Source: Eucalyptus grandis
Taxonomy: Eukaryota > Streptophyta > Magnoliopsida > Myrtales > Myrtaceae
Reading direction: 5' to 3'
NCBI RefSeq assembly: GCF_016545825.1
Contig: NC_052617.1
Coordinates: forward strand, 72,001-136,000
DNA: 64,000 nt
In this document: positions 57,465-64,000 of the stretch, in pieces
How the letters are laid out: the number at the start of each line of letters is the position of its first letter
How positions within the stretch are numbered: the stretch's first letter is position 1
Notes under the pieces: model-generated
Seen by the model: the letters and a program-made list of their open reading frames with translations, nothing else
The model's database searches: none
What the model was told of the DNA's origin: nothing
Position numbers and translations under genes: made by a program

Positions 57465-57849
57465 TGCCCGGTAGTGTTCCTTCCCGTGTCCATATTTTCT
57501 GAATCTGCTCTGCAGCGATTTAACCCGATTGTTATTATAATCAAGCTAGCAGTTGATTAATGTGATACCGGAGCTTCGCTTTAAGAGATCTATTTGATGA
57601 TGTGCGGCAAGTAAACTTCATTCTCGCTCCAATTAGCCAAAGCTGTAGTTGTCATCTCGTAATTTTTGGAGATGCTTTGAAGGGATGATTTAAGGCTGAT
57701 GACCATACATCAAAGACCACCCTGTGGCATTCATCATCTTGAAGCCAAAAAGACTCAAAGGTGAACCTCCTTTTCCTCCTTTTTGATTTGACTTCTGTAT
57801 TTAAGAGTAGTGGACAATGGTCTGAGCCTATAGCGGTAAAGCGTAAACT
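57465..57849 (-). pseudogene. LINE ORF2 linker between endonuclease and RT
   Basis: The endonuclease C-terminal segment reads on after TGA 57852-57850 in the same frame (AIGSDHCPLLL, FTFESFWLQDDE) to a further TGA near 57655. No open frame longer than this is left. Confidence 0.7.
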
Positions 57850-58491
57850 TCAGCTTTCCGGATAGGTTAATCGCCATTCCATTGTGCACACAGCTCTATC
57901 TATTCGCTCCTTTACAGCTTCCTCACCACTTCTATTGTTCACCCAAGTGTAGGTACAGCCCTTGGTTTCAAGATCCATCAAAGCACAGTGGTCTAATAAA
58001 TCTCTAAAAGATTGCAACCGATATTGCTGAGGTAAGCGTTTTCCCACTTTCTCCCAGTGATTCAAAATTTCATTAAAGTCGCCAATGCACACCCAAGGTA
58101 GGGTATGTAGATGGCTGAGTTGACGCAAAGTTGTCCATAGATGTTGCCTCTGATGAAATACTACTGAAGCATGCAGAAAAGTAATACCCATAGTTGTCCT
58201 TTTCAGAACATCTGAGCAGATAGTATCAATATGATGCTGGTCATGAGAGTGGATAGTAAGATTAACCTGATCATTCCAAAAAATAACCAAACCTCCAGCC
58301 AAACCTAGGGGATTGATCACAAAAAGGTTTTCATAATGAAGATTTCGCTGTAATCGCTTGATGACTGGTTCCTGGTTTTTGGATTCCATCAAAAAAATAA
58401 TATCGGGCCTATCATGGACCACTATGTCTTTTAGAGCTTGAATTGTCAGGGGGTTGCCTAGCCCCTGACAATTCCAACTTATAATTTTCAT
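57850..58491 (-). pseudogene. LINE ORF2 endonuclease (AP-like)
   Basis: Would nick the target DNA to prime reverse transcription. ATG at 58491 overlaps the ORF1 stop in ATGA. Motifs: MKIISWNCQGLGNP (Asn), FLMESKNQ (catalytic Glu), WVCIGDFNEIL (Asp-Asn) and the following TYTWVNNRSG. The last SDH motif lies beyond the TGA at 57852. Apart from that stop the domain is intact. Confidence 0.9.
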
Positions 58492-59690
58492 TGTTCTGGC
58501 GGTGGTTGTTTTGGGCAAGCCACCACAGCCCTTGTGTCTACCCCTTCAGCTGCAAAGATCGGGGTATCCATAAGGAGTGAATCGTCCAGAGGTACTTGAA
58601 CATAGGAGGGAGTCTCATAAGGGTTATAACGCTTTGATTTTTTATGGGGACCGGCCTTAATCACCATTCTCGGGTTTTTGAGCTTCTTGCTGTTCACCAC
58701 AGGTTCTTTCAATATCGGTTCTGCAATAGAAGAAATTTGCAAGGTAGGCAAGGGATTGCTATGAGGGTTCTTTGTGGTATTAAGCTCCACAGATGGAGGT
58801 TGATCATTTGTGCTTGAAGGTGCTACAGGAAGTAATAAAGGTGATTGCAATGGAGTTTCTGGTATAATTTCTTCAACTTCATCCTGATCTGGTTGTTTCT
58901 CATAGAAAGCTTTCCATAATGGATTGTGCTCTTTGACCTCGGCCCTCAACCAGGGGCCATAGGATAGCTTATCTTTACCTTCCATCTTAACCTCTTCAAA
59001 GGGGATATTTTGACATTGTGTTGCATAATGGCCCAAGATACCACATTAGTAGCAATAATAAGATAAGCGCTCATATTTAAAATCAATCCATATATTCTGT
59101 CCCTCCAATCTGAGTAGCTTGCCAGATTTCAATGGTTCGTTAAGATTAATATTCACTCGTACCCGCCCTGTTTTAATAGCTGAGTTCTCTTTTGTTGCTA
59201 AGCTCACTTCCTGAACCTGGCCAAGGTGTCTAGCAGCCTTGGCGAACATACTCGCTGTGCATCTTTCCAAAGGGAGTCCAAAGATTTGCACCCAGAATTC
59301 GCATGTGGTGAAATCATAGCAGTGAAGAGGCGTGTTGGGAAGCCATGGTTTTAGTATCAGGAGATGGTGCCCAAACAGCCAATGGCCACTATGTAAGATT
59401 CTTTGCCGTTCAGTTTCAGAATTGAATTTAAAGACATACAGACCTTCTTCGAGTTGAGAAATTTGCACATGGTCATTGCGCCAGACTCGTGTTAATGTAC
59501 TCTGAAGAGCTTGAAAATTAACTGATGGGTCTGAGAGAATTTTACCCACTAAGGTTGCCTTGCACTCTTGCAGCTTTTCCGGCGGTATTTCATCATCCCA
59601 GACGTCCACGTCTTCTTCCGACCAAAGTCGGCCAAGTCGATTACATAAGGCAGCAAGGCGAGCATCTTCCGAAGGGTGGGATGTATTCAT
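58488..59690 (-). pseudogene. LINE ORF1, Gag-like with one in-frame stop
   Basis: A single frame of 400 codons interrupted only by TAG at 59048-59046. N-terminal DUF4283-like domain (LVGKILSDP, VWRND, GLYVFKFNSETERQRILHSG, WLFGHHLLILKPWLP, EFWVQIFGLPLE). The zinc knuckle has Cys-x2-Cys-x4-His-x4-Cys spacing, and the stop is the residue just before the second Cys. Then a Pro-rich tail and a basic stretch (GPHKKSKRY). RNA binding is expected from the family. Confidence 0.88.
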
Positions 59691-59991
59691 AACTGAAACT
59701 GTCTAGTGATGGCGTAGAAGTCAACATGCAAAGCTCCGATGAGATGTACATAAGAAAACCCCGTCACTTGACTACCAGGGAAAGCGAGAAGAGGAGGATC
59801 ATCATCAACGGAGAAGAGGATTGAGAATTGTAAGAGAAAATGAAAATCTAGAGTGAGAAGAGGTAAAAAGGAAAGAGGGTTTAGTCGAGAAGAAGGAAGA
59901 TCAACTCGGAAAAACCCAGAAAACTACAGAAAACTCTGCATGTCGAGAGAGAGGACTCTACATGTCAAGAGAAGGTGAAACGCGCATCGTT

Positions 59992-60814
59992 AGCTTGAGA
60001 AGAAAAGGCGCGAATTTGACTTACATCCTGCCTTCAGTTTGAAACCTTAGTTCTCTCTCTATATGTATTTTTCTATTAATTCCCTAGGGAGAAATGAATT
60101 TTCAAATGCGAAATTATCCTCGCCTGACTGCTGAAAATTACACGCGATTGTATTTGTTTGTGATTTTTAGCAACAGTAATGAGCCAAGGGCCAATTAAAA
60201 CACATCACTAATTTCGAGAAAAGTCCTGCTCTAATGAGTTATTTTGATCAAATGCATCAAATATGAAGGGTTTTTGGAATTTTCCTTTTATATTTGTAGA
60301 GAATGCATATGGGTATAGTTGACTCGTTGGTCTCCACAAAGCCTTGATCACCATTTATTAGGGATGTGCAAAATGAATTGCCTAAACCAAGAACCACCTG
60401 GACCGAACTAACTGGTTGAATCCAATTCCCGATGTCTAAAAGATCCTATTGTTAGTTCCAAGGGAGAACCATACTAAACCAACTACATATACTTTTTAGT
60501 TTTTCTTTTTTTTTAATAGTAGGTTTAGTTTATTACTTATGAGGAAATAGAAGTCTCTAATTGGACAATAAGATATCCAAATAAAAAACATAAGATTTGT
60601 CTCAACCTCTAAATTTGATTTGATCAGGCTTTGGACAATAAGATATTTGGATTGGAACATATAATAATAATAAATAAATAAATAAAAATAATGATTGGTT
60701 CCATTAAACTAGACTAGCTCCTCAATTCCCAAAATTGAGAATTAGGAACCAATCACCCCTACCATTTAAGGCTTATTTGGTATATTTCTCTTCCGGAGAA
60801 TAATTTTTTTTTTT
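59992..60814. other. Intergenic, original upstream flank of the B3 gene
   Basis: AT-rich with no gene. An (ATAA)n stretch is at 60661-60690. Confidence 0.5.
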
Positions 60815-60821
60815 AGAAATA

Positions 60822-61210
60822 GCTTTTTCTATTTTTATTCCCTAAAACAATTTCTAAGTAAAACAACATGTTTAATAACTACACAAAATTCTATTCCAAG
60901 AATAGAAAAAAAAATCCCTTTAGTAAGACCTATGACTTCTTTTGTGCCATGGAAATTCTTTTAGTTTTAATAATTTTTTTTAGAATTTTCTCCCTTTTAG
61001 TTTTTTAATAGAAAAAGAAATTCCTTTAGTTTTTTTCTATTTTTATTTCCTGAAACAATTTCTGAGTAAAACAACATGTTTAATAACTACACAAAATTCT
61101 ATTCAAGAATAGAAAAAAAAATCCCTTTAGTAAGACCTACGACTTCTTTGGTGCGGTGGAAATTCTTTTAGTTTTTTAATAATTTTTTTAGAATTTTCTC
61201 CCTTTTTTTT
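60822..61210. repeat. Tandem duplication of about 208 bp
   Basis: 60831-60998 and 61039-61205 match closely: both contain CAATTTCT(A/G)AGTAAAACAACATG, AATCCCTTTAGTAAGACCTA, GGAAATTCTTTTAGTTTT and AGAATTTTCTCCC. It sits inside a stretch beginning AAGGCTTATTTGGTA (60769) and ending GAATAGAAAAACAAAAG (about 61530), perhaps one non-autonomous DNA element. Confidence 0.8.
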
Positions 61211-61772
61211 CCTCTCTTTTTCCTCTCTTTTTTCTCCTCCTCTAGCGGGTGGCCAGCGTTAGCTACTAGAGGCGGCCAAGGCTAGCAACCATTGGCAACT
61301 AATGGCAGTGAGGGATGACAAGCGGCAAGGAAGAAGAAGAAAAGAAAAAATTGACTTATTTCTAAAAATTATTTTCAAGAATAAGAAACTATTTTTTTCT
61401 ACTTTTTGTTTCTATTCCAAATCCATTCTCTGTCTATTTTTCTATTTCGAGGAATAAAAAAATTAATTGACATTATCGAATGGATTTTTGTTTTTCTATT
61501 CCGAAGAGCAAAAGAATAGAAAAACAAAAGAATGGGAGTGTTGCCATGCACACCCCTGTACAATTGATTTTTACATTTTTCCTTCTCGTTTAAGAGTAAC
61601 TACAACATACATTGGCGTTGTCAAATATATGTGCATAATAAACTAGCAACCTTGTACAACATTGATTTGAGAGATTGGCTAGTTAGTCCTCAAAATCAAA
61701 GGTAGATAAAACCGCTAGTGTAAATATTGATTATACTAGCGATGTGTGATCCATTTGTCCTTTATTTTATTT

Positions 61773-62403
61773 AGGAAAATTCCAAATAATAGCCTAAAAT
61801 ACATTCATTTTTTCAAATAAAAACTTGAAGTTGAAATTATTTCAACTCAGCAAGAGTGCTCCTGCCAATGGCTATTGCCCCATTGCCAGTGGGTTGATAG
61901 CGACGTTCGGTGGGATTGCCAGTGCCTAGGTGAGGGCCGGCGACCCTCGTTGACAGGAGGTGAAGGCTGACAACCCTCGTTGACCGGAGGCAAAGGCCTA
62001 CTAGTCACCAGAGAGGCATCTAAGTAAGGGTTGCCTGCCCTTGCCCCTGTTTGGGCGAGGGCCGCCAGCCCAGCGATCCTCACCCCAATCCCCTAGACCT
62101 TGCCACACAAGTCTAGGGGTGCTAGGTGAGGGTCGACAATCCTCGCCTAAGCACCAACATCCCCACCAACCGTTGTCGCTGCCCCACTGACAATCGAGCC
62201 ACCCGAGTGTTCCCCTTGCTTTTTTTAAAATTTTTCTTTGTTAAGTTTTAATATAATTAAATTTAATTTTGAATTGTGTTTGGACAAAAATATCCCCTAA
62301 TCGATTGAAATTTTTGCCCACTGGCAAGCAGGCGAGGCCAAATCCTTATTTGAAACTTCAAAATTGATATAATCACTCCAAGCTCTTATTTGGAATTTTT
62401 TTC
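61773..62403. mobile_element. MITE-like element, about 630 bp
   Basis: Left end AGGAAAATTCCAAATAA and right end, reversed, GAAAAAAATTCCAAATAA form terminal inverted repeats. ATTTTATTT stands on both sides (61764-61772 and 62404-62412), a 9-bp duplication like those of Mutator-type elements, though of low complexity. The middle (61850-62220) is GC-rich with direct repeats of GGCGACCCTCGTTGAC-like units. No transposase. Confidence 0.6.
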
Positions 62404-62412
62404 ATTTTATTT

Positions 62413-63589
62413 TAACTTTATGACATACACATTTTGACTTTTATTTAAATCTAAACCTTTGCACAATGTGTGTGAATATAGACAATTAGATGAAGATATG
62501 AATTTTTCATGAAATTTCAAAATTTGACAAAATGTATCATATGAATATCCTTTTCCCTAAAGGATCGTAAGTTAATTTTACACTTTTAATTCATTAGATC
62601 AACCGAAACATGTCAGGATCATCGAGGTGTCAATTTTTTTTCCTTTTTTTTTCCTTCTCTTCTGTCTTTTCTCTTTTTAAATAACTTAGAACTCTATGAC
62701 AAAAATAAAAAACTTGGGATTCAATTTTGAATTAGCCCCCAGAAAAATTTTGTGCATTGGACGTCCTCAAATAGGAGGATCCGGCAACGACAACTCGCAA
62801 CAATGGCGATGGACAAAGCAAACTACGTTAGATCAAAGTCGGCCGACCATCTTAGACCTCAAAGGACGGCCATGATTCAGGCAAGCTTGTCGGATTCCCC
62901 GAGCTTCGCCGGAATGGCCTGTCGCATTTAAGAAACAAAGCAAATTGCTCAGCTACACTTACTGTCGCTCAGCTACACTTACTGTCGCCCTTATCTCAGT
63001 TGATCGACATTGAGAGAAAAGCTAATGAATCTAGATTGATATACAAGCCTCCGATCCAGAGCGTTGGCATTTTGCCAAACGCAATAGACTGAAGTATCTA
63101 CTAATACGCGACATTTCCGACGTGCCACAAACTGATACTGCTCATTAGGACCGGTTCGTCACACAGGTCGCCGTCAAGCTCTTTAATGAGACCCACTGGA
63201 AGGGACTGTAATATGGCCATCAAAAAAGAAACTTCTCTTGGCGGGTGGAGAGACATAGAGAGAGGTCATTACGAGCTTGTCGTGGGAACCAGGGACAATG
63301 ACCTAGGAGAAAGATCTCGGGATGACAGGTCCCTCGGCCATTGAAGACGAACTGGAGGAAGGAAGCTAGTGACGCCACCCACAGAATTTAAAGAACCTAA
63401 AGGAGCATGAGTCATATATTCTACAGAACGACGTTCTTGCCAAGGTTCACAAATAACTAGTTTTACGTCTTTGAGCACGCATAGAGCCTTTGATTATGTC
63501 TCGACAAAAATTTGACTATTGTGAATAACTTATGAAAGTCACTTTGTCGGCTTGATCAAGATTATTAGTATTTTTTCTATTCCTCCACT
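62413..63589. other. Intergenic, no gene seen
   Basis: Contains a perfect 20-bp tandem duplication of GCTCAGCTACACTTACTGTC at 62947-62986. A 69-codon frame at 63478-63269 (minus) is not recognisable. Confidence 0.5.
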
Positions 63590-63957
63590 AGCAGGTTTTT
63601 TCGGAAAAACTCCATTTATTCTGGTGTGGATGGCAGGCGGGCCTATACTTCTTGGTTTCAGTAGGACGAGATCATCCCAAGGACGCCTTCGGCAACTAGG
63701 GATTCCGGACCGACTATAGAATCATGTACGCCAATTTGTCCAGTATTAAAGAATTCTAATTTGTTTCAATTTGAGGAAGAGAAATGGTATTCATAAAAAT
63801 CCAGTATTTTGCAACAACGTAAAAAACTGGGGTGAATCCCCGGTTCCTTTGCTACCGCGGGCTTTACGCAATCGATCAGATCATATAAATATCCCTTCAA
63901 CACAATATAGGTCATCGAAAGGATTTCGGAGACCCACCAAAGCACGAAAGGCGTAAA
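63590..63957. other. Possible plastid-derived segment (NUPT)
   Basis: GTGTGGATGGCAGGCGGGCC, GGACGAGATCATCCCAAGGA and TCCCCGGTTCCTTTGCTACC read like plastid intergenic DNA of the inverted-repeat region. This is recollection only. The 61-codon plus-strand frame 63771-63956 inside it is not a known protein. Confidence 0.35.
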
Positions 63958-64000
63958 GCATTTGTAGGTGGCTTTTTAAGTCCGCTGTCAAATCTCAGGA

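Larger units (their letters stand above)
54310..59978 (-). mobile_element. Full-length L1-type LINE, mutated
   Basis: The minus-strand poly(A) appears as a T run at 54310-54328. AACGCGCATCG(TT) occurs at 54299-54311 and again at 59979-59991, the target duplication. The 5.7-kb body holds ORF1 (59690-58488) and ORF2 with endonuclease, RT, zf-RVT and RNase H in the usual plant L1 order, plus a 5' UTR of about 290 bp. A complete 5' end is uncommon for L1. Several stops and frameshifts in ORF2 make it inactive as sequenced. Confidence 0.94.

Overview
The window is plant nuclear DNA, most likely from a eudicot. The evidence is spliced genes with GT-AG introns, a tandem CYP82-type cytochrome P450 cluster, a two-domain B3 (REM-type) gene, and plant-type Gypsy, Copia and L1 retrotransposons. 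The P450s remind me of woody Myrtales sequences, but that is an impression and not a result. By length most of the window is transposable element.

Layout. (1) 1-1703, minus strand: the first two exons and part of the third of an apparently intact CYP82 gene running off the left edge. (2) 3239-21989: a complete Gypsy element of Tat/Ogre type (Gypsy-1, coding on the minus strand) with about 2.1-kb LTRs and a 5-bp TACAA target duplication. Its gag-pol is decayed, it carries an extra ORF before gag, and its 3' region is full of hairpin-forming repeats. (3) 22580-50028, minus strand: a second CYP82 gene, now a pseudogene. Exons 2-3 (22580-23908) and exon 1 (49523-50028) are separated by a Copia element lying in intron 1 (24085-49134, duplication ATTAG). 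That Copia has three insertions of its own: a probable 3.8-kb solo LTR in pol (28511-32323, duplication AGAAA), a 5'-truncated LINE in its 3' region (about 34178-35330), and a second Tat-like element in its 3' LTR (Gypsy-2, 35914-48695, duplication ATGGA). (4) 50500-50780: a third, decayed CYP82 exon-1 fragment. (5) 51600-53690, minus strand: an intact four-exon gene for a 378-residue protein with two B3 domains. (6) 54310-59978: a full-length but mutated L1-type LINE on the minus strand, bounded by copies of AACGCGCATCGTT, in the upstream region of the B3 gene. (7) 59992-64000: no genes seen; a tandem duplication, a MITE-like element and a possible plastid-derived segment.

The host genes are a tandem array of microsomal P450s of the CYP82 family (specialised metabolism) and a neighbouring putative DNA-binding protein; nothing suggests they share a pathway. 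Most of the architecture comes from successive retrotransposition, and target duplications plus restored reading frames give a readable order: P450 duplication, then Copia into the intron, then solo LTR, LINE fragment and Gypsy-2 into the Copia.

The least expected signal is in the region between the coding part and the 3' LTR of both Tat-like elements. Several tandem arrays there (5641-7344 and 39285-40125) are built from short hairpins. Stem sequences change from unit to unit or element to element with paired substitutions, while loops stay constant. Gypsy-2 has kept this region, its LTRs, the extra ORF and gag, but lacks protease, reverse transcriptase and integrase. It looks like a non-autonomous derivative that may once have been mobilised in trans.
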